Positions 49,701-57,786 of a DNA stretch of 64,000 bases are shown piece by piece (position 1 is the first letter of the stretch; each line of letters starts with the position of its first letter). Source of the DNA: Orthonyx spaldingii (Eukaryota; Chordata; Aves; Passeriformes; Orthonychidae). The stretch is taken from the NCBI GenBank assembly GCA_013397795.1, contig VZTJ01002466.1, positions 1,046,522 through 1,110,521 on the forward strand, read 5' to 3'. The notes beneath the pieces were generated by a model, which was given only the letters and a program-made list of their open reading frames with translations, had not been told where the DNA came from and made no database searches. The translations under genes were made by a program, and so were the position numbers.

Positions 49701-52700
49701 GTCAGCACATGAGTTGTCAAGGAAAGGTCATTTCATATAACATGGGGGCCTCCTTAACATAGGGGCCTGAGTCTCAAGAAGAGTAGGAAATAGGCTCCAG
49801 ATTTCTCTTCCTTTCAGATTGTGAGGTCCAGGAGCAGATCCAAAATTTGTCTCACCTCTTTGGTGTGAAAATGCAGTCTTTGCAAACCACTAGGCCCACA
49901 CTGGAATAGGCAATGTGGGAGATAGAGCCTAATCCTAAATACACATCTGCAGTGTTAGGAGTTTTCAGGAAGATCGAGTACACAATGAGTTTCATTTATA
50001 AAATATCCTGCTGAACAGTTAGCAGCATGGCCTCTCCCAGGCCCATTTCTTCTCCTTTTCCTGCTGTAGCAAGGCTGAGCCCAGCCCACTGACCATTGCA
50101 CATTCTCCAGAGGCACTTGGTGTTGCTCCCTCTGTTTCTTGTTCATATTCTGGTGGGGTGCTTTGGCTGTGTGCCCACCTGAATTCCAATGGCAGCATAT
50201 AGCATGGCTGTTAATGAACAAAAGCCTTGCACAGTGGCTGGATCGAAGCTAGGAAAGAACAGACTTTGTGGGAAAAGGCTTTAAGTATTTCCCTTCTGCA
50301 CTAATTCCTATGCCTTATTTCTGCTTTCAAAAGACAGGCAAGTGCCACACATTGGGGATTTACTACCATTTTGCTTTCTAATGCAAAACGTGCTGTAGTA
50401 TTTTGAATCCGTTTCTCTGGCTGTTTCTGCTTCTGTTACATCCCCAAGCTTTCCTTGTATCCCTAATTGCTGACTTCTGACTATCACAATGTAAATAGCT
50501 TTTTAAATTGATACTATTACTTTCAGCACTTAGAACTTTATTTAGGGCAAATAGAACAATTTTTAGCAAACAGCCACAACAGAAATATGCTCCCTGCAGT
50601 GTCTGACCCTGGATGAAAGTTCCGACATTGTTTTATGGTTAGGAACTTGATGCACGTGGGCAGACTGTATGACTTCAATATATTCTTCACTGTTCTGACA
50701 CTTGAATGTTCTCATGGAGCAACTGTACGGAGTTGAGCCAGCTTCCAGGCATCATGATGAAAAAATTGAGATTAAATGAGGGGTCTTCATTGGGGTTAGG
50801 GACTTGTTGATTCGCTGAGGGAATTCACTTGTTGATCCCTGAATACCTGAATGTCTAAATAAATAGTGTTCAGGGTGCACAGGTATGCAGTCTGACTGTT
50901 TGTCCTTATTCCCCAAGATTTTCCATGCTGAGCCTGGAGTTTGACTATATGTGCCAGTATGACTATGTGGAGATCCGTGATGGGGACAATCTAGACAGTC
51001 GAATAATAAAGAAATTCTGTGGAAATGAGAGGCCACCTCCCATCCGAAGCACTGGGTCTTCACTCCATGTCCTCTTCCAGTCTGATGGATCCAAGAACTT
51101 TGATGGATTTCATGCTGTCTTTGAAGAAATTACAGGTAACATAACCTAAAACTGGAACATGCCACTCATTCTCATTAATTCAATTTCACTAATCTCTTTC
51201 CCTGTTTTGCTTCATTAAAAACTTTCATGCTGTGTTGCCAACAGCAACTTACATAAAGTCAGTGTGGGGAAGATTCAAAAGCTGTCAGATGGCATGTGAG
51301 TGTGAGGCTCTTCTAAAAAAGACTGAATTCCTTCTACTTGTGTGAAGAACAAGCACATCAGCCAGCAGAGAAAAGCTGCTGTTTCGTGTGACTTTTCTGT
51401 TTGAGTTGAACAGTTAAGAGCACAGAAGGAAGTAGAGGAAGGGGCATGTGTATCTGCAATGGCAGATTTGCTCAATGCTGTATGCAGAAGCAGAGTCATT
51501 GTTTCAACTAGCAAAAAGCTGATGCAAAGTCTCATAGATAGCTCAGTGAAAATGCCCTGACAGAACTCTTGTGTTGGCTCATGTACCAATAGGAATTAAA
51601 AAAAACCCCAACAACCAAGACCAAAACAAACAAAAAAACCTCCAGGTGTGTACAAAAAATGGATTATTTTCTTTAAGAAAAAATTTTAAAAAATGAAGAG
51701 GCGTTTCCCATTCTGTGATGATCTCAGTGTTATGAGTGACAGAAGCAGGGCTTCAGGATTACTGGTTTTGTTACTATGCAGTGCTTGAGTCCTCTACATT
51801 GCTTTCCATAGTTTTTTCTGGCTACAAAATAGTTTACACATTGAAAGTGTAGATGGCTCCTCCTTTTGCCATGGTATTTGTGACAGCCTCCGCACTCCTC
51901 CTGGATCTTCCTTGTTTAGCTATGTAAGGAATTTTGGTCCAATCTATCTACAGTACTCCTGGCACAGAAGGTTAATCAGACTGTGCTGCTTTGCCATAGA
52001 TAAACTCTGCAGGATCTATGACTCACCATAACTTGCCTTCTGTACACCCTGGTGACCCACATTTCATGAGGTCATCCAGGGTGTATCTGGCTGAGGAAAT
52101 TTATTTAGTTTATATAACCCTTTTATAAATACACAAACCTAGACTGGATCAGCTCTTAACAATGATCAGAGGTGTGACTAGCAATCTGAAATGTTCATAC
52201 TTCTGGATGCAGCACCTATGCCATTTCTCAGCCTGCCCTGTTCTTCAAATGTCACCTTTGGTACCTGTTAGCAGGAGCAGTTAGCTATTGATAGTTTGCC
52301 TGGGCTTACAGCAGGAGAGGTGATATAGAACAAATGAGTCTGGCGTGGGCTATGTTGCATAAGGGCTGCCTACACTCAGGGAACTAACATTTTCCATATG
52401 GTGCAAGCTGAATTGGTTCTGTTTTCTCTGCCCAGCAGGGAACACTCGGTATTCGAATATTGTTGAGCACTTTATTTCCGCCCCATTTTGAGTGGTAATT
52501 ATTCTGAGGCTGTGAGGCTGCAAGTGTGGTAATCCACACAGAACACATTGTAAAGGGCTTCTCAGAGTTTGTGAGGAGCTCTATTTGTGCACTTTATTAT
52601 GAGGCTGTTCTGGTCTAATGTGTAGTGCAGTGAAAGGCTTTTCAAACACTCCCAGTGTCTTTTTATGTGAAGCACTAACCTGGCCAGCAGGACCATTTAA

Positions 52701-55700
52701 GGGAAGAATACAGCGTGCATGGGGCAGCATAGAATTGGAAGCAGGGGCAGCACAGGATCGAAAGCTCTGGCAGTACATCGAAAACTGAAGCATTTGCCCT
52801 GAAACTTCCCTCTGTGCACAGCACTGTGGAAGAGCCAAGGTCCCCAGAACAGATTTCACGGGGCGTACTAAAGCAATTCCCTATGCTGCAGGTGAGAGCA
52901 GCAGCAACAGAGGTGCTTACAGGATGTGGACTATGATATGAAGGTGATCTGATGTGTCCAGCACCTTAGTGGTGAAGTGGAGAGGACTGAAGAAGCATGT
53001 CAAAAGTGAATTCCTTCTTTTTCTGCCTTTTCTCCCTGTGAGCTCTGTACTGGCTTAGAAGTCATAGTTTGCTGAAGCAGGGGCACTGACTGCACAGAGA
53101 TCACTGGTTCAAATGCCAGAAAGGTCTTGATTGATACAAAATAAGCTGCAAATCCTGTATCTCCTTTAGGAAAGGTCACTGCGTATGTAGTTATTAAAGG
53201 ATGAAACCATACAACCTGCTGTGCTGCCTAGTCTGGAGGCAGGTGCTAGGTCCCATCCCATGCCAAGTGTGAAATGGGAACCAGTAATTGGCATGAGTGA
53301 CTAGAAGTCACTCAACAGAATTCTGATGAGAAGCATGGGAGGCCAGATGGGGAGCTAGCAGAGTCTCTTAAGGATTAGACATATGCTGGATCCAGTTAGA
53401 TGAAAGCCTGTTACTGACTTTCAATAACGCTTTCCTTTCTGTACCCCTAAGCTAGGGACACAACATAGTGGCTTTCAACTTTTTGTTTGTCCCTTTTTGT
53501 TTTGGGACAGTATTGTCCCTTTTTGTTTGACTTAAGCCAGGAAATCAAGACTCCTTAAAACAGAACAAAATATTTAGTGGTTTTTAGTATCAGGCATTCA
53601 AGGATCAGCATTTCAAGATTTTAGTATCAGCGTTTCAAGGACAGTATCTGACACTTACCCTTGTTCACTTGACATGCTTACTTTTCCAGAATCATGAGAC
53701 AAAGCTGGGACAAAGATAAAAGTTCACTAGCTTCAACCAGTGACTACAAAATACCAGTCTGTAAGGAGTCTTCTGTTCTCCTTCCCTTTCTCAGTGATAT
53801 TTTATATTAGTTGGATACAGTATGATTGCCACATATGTATTTTCTTTTAACGAATGAATTATTGTCTTTAGTCAGGCCTTAATCTTCAATGAGACATGGA
53901 AGATATTCATTGCCCGGTCATGTATAAATTGCTCTTGCATCACCACATGAAACCTCCAGAGAAATCCATATGTGGCATCTATATATTTCTTACCTCATGC
54001 CATCTGGATATAAGACACTTCTCCAAGAGAAGCTGCTCTGAGGTCGGTCCATATGGTGGCAGTGACAGATCCTGGCACACGGGGGCTTTTCCTGAGGTGG
54101 GAGACACTCAAGCAGCTTGTGGGAGGTGCTGAGGGGATCTGCCAGAAGCACCCCTCTGTACCCCCATGCCTTTCAGGGCAGCCAGGGATGCCTGGCAGTT
54201 CATGGCACCTTGGGAGCGCAGGGAGGGCAAGGTCCTGCTGCAACTGCAGAGCTCAGCCCAGGTAGGGGTCAGAATACCCAGGAGGGAGCACAGCCATGGT
54301 GTCCCCTTGGCAGGAGCTCTGTCCTCTGCCAGGAAGGAGGTGGTGACCCAGGCAGGGCTCCCACAAAAACATACAGTCATCCAGGTCTGGCTGCACGGAG
54401 GGCCAGAGCCTGTCTCTTTTGACTCAGTCATCACTGGCAACCTCTTTTCCCCACCTATCAAACAGATGAACTGCAAGGCAAGGGCTGAGGCAACAAAGGC
54501 CTTCCCACCATAAGGGAAGATCAGTGTTGTGACCTCCTGTGGAACCTGAACATATGTAAGTCCATGGGACCTGACAACATGCATCCCAGAGTCCTGAGGG
54601 AATTGGCTGATGTAGTTGCCGTGTCACTTTTCATGATATTTGAAAAGTGGCAGTTAAGTGAAGACCCTGGAGACTGGAAAAGAGGAAAAAATGTACCCAT
54701 TTTAAAAAAAGGGTAGAAAGGAGGACCCTACAAACTACTGACTGGTCAGCCTCACCTCTGTGCCTGGGAAGTTCATGGAACAGATCCTCCTAAAAGCTGT
54801 GCAAATGCACATGGAGGACAGGGAGATGATTCAGGACAGCCAGAACACCTTCACCAAGGGCGAGTCCTGCCTGACCAGTCTAATGGCTTTCTACAGTGGG
54901 ACTACATCAGTGCACAAGGGAAGGGCTACAGATGTCATCTCTGGACTTCTGTAAGGCCTTTGGGCATGGCCACAACATCCTTCTGGCTAAACTGGAGAGA
55001 GATGGATTTGATGGGTGAACTGCTGGATGGATGAGCAATTGATTGGATGGTCAGAACTAGAGGGTGGTGGTCAACAGCTCAATGCCCCAATGGACAGCAG
55101 TGGCAAGTGGTGTCCTTCAGGGGGCCATATTGTGTTTTGGATTTTGTATGATAACACACTAATGTTTTAGTGATTGCTGAGTAGTGCTTACTCTAAATCA
55201 AGAACTTTTCAGTTTCCCCTGCTTTGCCAGTGAGGAGTTGCACAAGAACCTGGGAGGGAGGAGCATGGCCAGGAGAGCTTACCCAAACTGGCCAAAGGGA
55301 TATTCCATACCATAGAACATCATGCTCAGCATATAAACTGGGGGGAGTTGGCTGGGAGCCATGGTTTCCTGCTTGGGGAGGGGCTGGGCTTCAGTCAGTG
55401 ATGGGGTGAGCAACTGTGTTGTGGACAGTTTTTTTCTCTCCAGTGTTATTTCTCTCTCTCACTCTCTCTGTCTCTCCCTTTCAATGTAATTATTATTATA
55501 TTATTATTATTATTATTACCATATTTTATTTTATTTCATTATTAAACTGTTCATATCTCAACCAATGAAGTTTACTTTTTCTTTCTCAATTCTCCTCCTC
55601 ACCAGAGGTAGTGGGGTGGGTGAGTGGCTGCATGGTACTTGGCTGCCAGCTGGGGTAAAACCACAACAGTTCTATTCAGTCATCTCCCCTTAGAACAGAC

Positions 55701-56407
55701 ACCAAAAACCATGTGTGTGTGTTATTGTACAATGGAATTTACTGGTATTTAATTCACAGTTATATATTCTGATGTTAATTTATGCTGGTGTTACAGTTTG
55801 ATGTTCATCACTGCTAGATTGTTGTATATGAGAGTTTCCCAGGGACAAAGCAACTCCCAAAATGTAAACCAACAAGATCTGAGACACAAAAACCCCACAA
55901 AAACCATGGATCGCAGAACTTATCCCTAAACTCTGGGTTGAATGGCAGGAAAAATGTAGGTTGCTATTAAACTGCTTTAATTTAGGCTATGGTCTGAACA
56001 TTAATTGAGCTTGGTGTAAATTATTTTTCTTCCATAAATCTTTCTCACCACTTGACTGCGGTTAAAGGAGAGTGGTAAAAGTAATGTATGCTGGCAAAAC
56101 AACTGCTTATCCCTATTAGATCTCTCCTCTAGTAAGTAAGAGCAGAAGACTTTTTGACGTGCATCAGGTCCTTTACTCTGTCTTCCTAACTTCTAACCCA
56201 AAATATGTCATTTACTCCAAGACACAACCACCATGAGGAAAACCAGATTGGTTCCCCATGCTATGAGAGACCATGAACATTCTTGCTTTTCTTTTATAGC
56301 TTGTTCTTCATCTCCATGTCTTCATGATGGGACGTGCATTCTAGACAAAAGCAGTACCTACAAGTGTGCCTGTCTGGCTGGCTATACAGGGAATCGCTGT
56401 GAAAACT
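31673..56407 (+). CDS. PAMR1: PAMR1, 5' six coding exons (partial gene)
   Basis: PAMR1 is a secreted mosaic protein related to trypsin-like proteases, first linked to muscle regeneration. In mammals it has about 720 residues: signal peptide, cysteine-rich N-terminus, CUB, EGF-like and Sushi domains, then a serine-protease-like domain. The six exons here encode residues 1 to about 273, up to the end of the EGF domain, colinear with the mammalian protein as I know it. Every exon boundary has an AG acceptor and GT donor, and the phases agree (1, 1, 1, 2, 1, 1 for introns 1-6). No stop or frameshift was found, so the gene looks functional. Sushi and protease exons were not found up to 64000 and are expected downstream. 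Confidence 0.96.
31920..31940 (+). repeat. TG dinucleotide microsatellite
   Basis: Nine uninterrupted TG units just inside intron 1, followed by TA. Likely polymorphic. Confidence 0.95.
32430..33470. other. GC-richer block in PAMR1 intron 1
   Basis: About 1 kb with clearly higher GC than its surroundings but relatively few CpGs, so it is not a classical island. It contains the longest open frame of the window (213 codons, 32538-33179, + strand). That frame starts with GTG, has no domain and shows shadow frames on both strands, as expected in GC-rich DNA. I regard it as noncoding. Confidence 0.4.
37569..37585 (+). repeat. Poly-A tract (17 A)
   Basis: A pure A run in intron 1 with no recognisable retroposon body upstream. 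Confidence 0.9.
37988..38170 (-). mobile_element. Old CR1-like LINE 3' fragment, antisense
   Basis: The string AGAGTAATTTAGGTTGCAAG, then GGACTTCTGGAGGTCACATG and ATCCAGGCC, matches the reverse complement of the CR1 3' region (GAATGGTTTAGGTTGGAAGG...CATCCAGTCC). The remainder is strongly diverged, so the copy is old. Confidence 0.7.
38560..38735 (+). mobile_element. MIR-like SINE, fairly complete
   Basis: The order of MIR landmarks is preserved: GACTCTGCTATTG, GGGACCTTGAGCAAAGTCAC, TTCACCTCCCTTGTGCTTCA, TTTTCCCATTTGGAAAGA and TTTGTAAAGC. MIR is an ancient tRNA-derived SINE shared by amniotes. Such copies usually persist only as old fossils, sometimes because part has been taken up as regulatory sequence. 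No target duplication is visible. Confidence 0.75.
40299..40475 (+). CDS. PAMR1: PAMR1 coding exon 2: cysteine-rich N-terminal region
   Basis: This exon encodes residues 25-83 (starting EYTVINENCPGAEWNIMC) and one base of codon 84. It is rich in cysteine, with motifs CRECC, CICPG, PCC and CDSC, and ends in LIHP. The region is specific to PAMR1 and strongly conserved with mammals. The acceptor is TTCTCGGCAG at 40298 and the donor GTATGT at 40476. The phase 1-1 boundaries make it a symmetrical exon that could be skipped without a frameshift. Confidence 0.97.
40476..41217 (+). other. PAMR1: PAMR1 intron 2 (742 bp)
   Basis: Short phase-1 intron with donor GTATGT and acceptor CTCTTTTTAG. No repeat or other feature recognised. 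Apparent reading frames crossing it are extensions of the flanking exons. Confidence 0.9.
41218..41346 (+). CDS. PAMR1: PAMR1 coding exon 3: second cysteine-rich segment
   Basis: This exon encodes residues 84-126 (starting GCTIFENCKSCRNGSWGG) and the first base of codon 127. Cysteines occur as CKSC, CAEC and GDC. The acceptor TTTTTAG precedes 41218 and the donor GTAAGT follows at 41347. It joins exon 2 by completing Gly (G|GC) and exon 4 by completing Arg (A|GG). It is the last segment before the CUB domain and is also a symmetrical phase 1-1 exon. Confidence 0.97.
   Translation, partial: AAPSLRTASPVAMAPGEGHLTTSTSRESTVQSAELAGMEGTA
43130..43640. promoter_or_regulatory. Intragenic CpG island in PAMR1 intron 3
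   Basis: About 500 bases of extreme GC and CpG density in an otherwise AT-moderate intron. It includes a direct repeat of AGGGCCGGCTCCCGGC near 43200-43232 and one undetermined base at 43428. Such islands usually mark promoters. A consensus donor (CACG then GTGAGC) at 43635 would define a + strand exon ending at 43634. An ATG at 43458 would reach that donor in phase 0, which does not fit PAMR1 exon 4 (needs phase 1). A noncoding or antisense transcript is therefore more likely than an alternative PAMR1 protein, if it is transcribed at all. Confidence 0.6.
43428..43428. other. Undetermined base (N)
   Basis: A single N inside the GC-rich island. It marks uncertain base calling in hard-to-sequence DNA and makes frames crossing it unreliable. 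Confidence 0.99.
46050..46110 (-). repeat. Possible MIR-like SINE scrap, antisense
   Basis: The string CATATTTTACAGTTGGGGAA, then AAGAGAGAGGTTACCAAAGG, resembles the reverse complement of the MIR core (CATTTTACAGATGAGGAAAC...GAGGTTAAGTAAC). It is short and diverged. Confidence 0.4.
47099..47213 (+). CDS. PAMR1: PAMR1 coding exon 4: first half of the CUB domain
   Basis: This exon completes Arg 127 and encodes residues 128-164 (starting CGQVLRASRGQILLEGYPLN) plus two bases of codon 165. CGQ opens the CUB domain. CEWTIH carries the second conserved CUB cysteine in the usual C-x-W-x-I context. The acceptor is CTCCCCAG and the donor GTAGGT at 47214. The intron that follows is phase 2 and splits the CUB domain. 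That is the only non-phase-1 intron among the six seen. Confidence 0.97.
47214..50917 (+). other. PAMR1: PAMR1 intron 4 (3.70 kb)
   Basis: Phase-2 intron inside the CUB-coding region, with donor GTAGGT and acceptor TTATTCCCCAAG. It contains an antisense CR1 (47759). A short stretch near 48760 (GGTGAGGAAACTGAGGTTCA) is MIR-like but too short to call. Confidence 0.9.
47759..48025 (-). mobile_element. CR1 LINE 3' end, antisense, with tail
   Basis: The + strand starts with CACAGAATCACAGAATT, the reverse complement of a CR1 tail. It continues with GGTTGGAAAAGACCTTTGAG, CTCCAGGGATGGTGACTCC, CAGCCCATTCCAATGCCC and TTTTTTCCTAATGTCTAGCC. About 270 bases survive. It is 5'-truncated and relatively little diverged. 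Confidence 0.95.
50918..51135 (+). CDS. PAMR1: PAMR1 coding exon 5: second half of the CUB domain
   Basis: This exon encodes the rest of codon 165 through residue 237 (including SLEFDYMCQYDYVEIRDGDN) and one base of codon 238. The last two CUB cysteines are in MCQYDY and FCGNERPP. The acidic residues in YDYVEIRDG and SDGSKNFDGF sit where calcium-binding CUB domains hold their ligands, so calcium binding is plausible. The acceptor is CCCCAAG and the donor GTAACA at 51136. The +5 base is not G, so this donor is weaker than the others. Confidence 0.97.
53490..53645. repeat. Two short imperfect direct repeats
   Basis: TGTCCCTTTTTGTTT occurs twice near 53500 and 53515-53530. TTTAGTATCAGGCATTCAAG and TTTTAGTATCAGCGTTTCAA occur near 53583 and 53619. 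Both look like local duplication events. Confidence 0.7.
54523..55130 (+). mobile_element. CR1 LINE fragment (reverse-transcriptase region of ORF2)
   Basis: Degraded CR1 reverse transcriptase is readable in pieces: PGKFMEQILLKAVQMHMEDR, then GESCLTSLMAFYSG and KGRATDVIS. Upstream nucleotides include TGGGACCTGACAACATGCAT and CAGAGTCCTGAGGGAATTGG. Stops and frameshifts make it inert. The match stops at GGTGTCCTTCAGGGGGCC, the start of the reverse-transcriptase core motif, exactly where the LTR begins. The 3' half of the element is not visible on the other side. Confidence 0.9.
55131..55668 (+). mobile_element. ERVL-like LTR (about 538 bp)
   Basis: The element starts TGTGTTTTGGATTTTG and ends GGTAAAACCACAACA, with TG...CA termini. 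It contains a TATA box (ATATAAAC, 55331-55338) before a G-run, a CT-rich stretch, a TTA microsatellite (about 55489-55518) and a polyadenylation signal ATTAAA at 55541-55546. Overall structure and wording match avian ERVL LTRs as I remember them. I saw no clean target duplication (CATAT on the left, GTTCT on the right). No internal retroviral region is present, so it is a solo or truncated LTR. Confidence 0.8.
56300..56407 (+). CDS. PAMR1: PAMR1 coding exon 6: EGF-like domain
   Basis: This exon encodes the rest of codon 238 to residue 273 and one base of codon 274. All six EGF cysteines are present in the order C-x4-C-x5-C-x9-C-x-C-x8-C. Recognisable strings are CLHDGTC and CACLAGYTGNRCEN. 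No Asp/Asn/Glu consensus for calcium-binding EGF is evident before the first cysteine. The acceptor TTTTATAG and donor GTGAGT (56408) are strong. It is a symmetrical phase 1-1 exon, typical of shuffled EGF modules. The next residue (Leu, T|..) should be completed by exon 7, which lies beyond this window. Confidence 0.97.
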
Positions 56408-57770
56408 GTGAGTACAGGCACTGTGTGCATGGCCAGCCTCCAGGGTTGCCACTGATGCATTAATTGTTAGGAGTGTCATTAGTGTGTAGGTTTGCTCAGT
56501 CATAGAACCAGAGAATGCGCTGAGCTTCTTGTGGCGTTTTTTAAGACATGTTTCTTGCAGTTCATGAAGATTTTCACTGAATCATTCTGGGGCTTTATAA
56601 CAATGTGTAAAAAGGTAAAACAGACTTGGAGGTGGGAAACTCACACAAGAAATCTTGTAATGAATTAGCTTTATCAGACAGAGGTATCCCTGCCTGCTGC
56701 TTTCCACTATGTGCATCAGCTGTTCCCTACTAAAGATACATACCTCAACTGAGCCCTGTGCTTAATGCTCTAGACAGAGTTAGTCAAAGGAAATTCATTT
56801 TCCCTCACAGCCACCTGAAAAGTAGATTTTTGGCACCATGAATGAGAGAGAGTTGGGATCAAAACAAATGAAAAAGTGTAGATTCTGTCCATGTCTGTGT
56901 TGGTAGTCCTCACTGTACCTATGGTCATACACCTGGTTTTGTCCTGACAAGTGAATTGTGAAATAACTGGATTCAAATCAATTGTCTGTTCCAGTGATTT
57001 ACTTCTTCATGCATGAACAAATCTTCATCTAACAGGGCTCAAAAGAGTATGAGGGAGTAAGAATTGTGCAATATATGCCATGATAAAGGCTGTATCATCA
57101 ATACTAGCTGAAAGGAGCATTCTGTAATACTTAAAGTCCTGGAGGATTTCAGTGATAGTGGTGAAATCCACTTGGGATCATATTTGGCCCAAGACAGAAA
57201 GCATGGCTTACTGTATCCTGCTGTGGCATTCCTCTGTCCATAAGGCACACAATGCCCTGCCTGCTAGCAGAGTTTTCAGTTCTATGTCAGAGGAACAAAT
57301 ACACACCAAACCTCACTTCAAAATCTTTCCCCCACATATGCCAATGTTAGAAGTGGATTTATCTCCTGAAATTTCTTTTATTTCATCAGGGGAGTTCAAT
57401 CACAGTGGCATGATACTTCCTTTGATGAATCATTTTGAGGTAAAAGACCTTTCAATTTCTAAAAATCCAGAAGTAGCTCAGACATGAGGAGAGATAATTT
57501 CATATTTTCCATAAACCTGAAAAAATTTTGTTTCTGAACAGCATGCCACCTTCTTCAATCACCAGATTGCACATATTCCTGGTATGTTTTCTGTAGGGAA
57601 GAGGTTGCTAAAAATTGAAGGTTCCCTGACCTCAGGACTAAGAGTGTCTGGCTCTTCTGGTAACAGCCTCTTTCCTGTGAGTAGTTGTTTAGCAGGTCAT
57701 TTAGGGACTGGAAACTCCTGAGCTCTTTGGAACTGCTCAGCGAGATTAGTTCTGCTCCTTCAGAACAGAG

Positions 57771-57786
57771 TTAAAAAAAAAAAAAA
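57771..57786 (+). repeat. Poly-A tract
   Basis: A run of A following AGAGTT. No attached retroposon body recognised. Confidence 0.8.

Larger units (their letters stand above)
51136..56299 (+). other. PAMR1: PAMR1 intron 5 (5.16 kb)
   Basis: Phase-1 intron between the CUB and EGF exons. It holds a CR1 ORF2 fragment (54523) directly abutting an ERVL-like LTR (55131), and short imperfect repeats near 53490-53645. The acceptor CTTTTCTTTTATAG is pyrimidine-rich. No extra exon was recognised. Confidence 0.9.

Noticed and set aside
54166..54513. 115-codon + strand frame before the CR1 as its upstream ORF
   Set aside because: The peptide does not resemble CR1 ORF2, and the nucleotide match to CR1 begins only near 54523.
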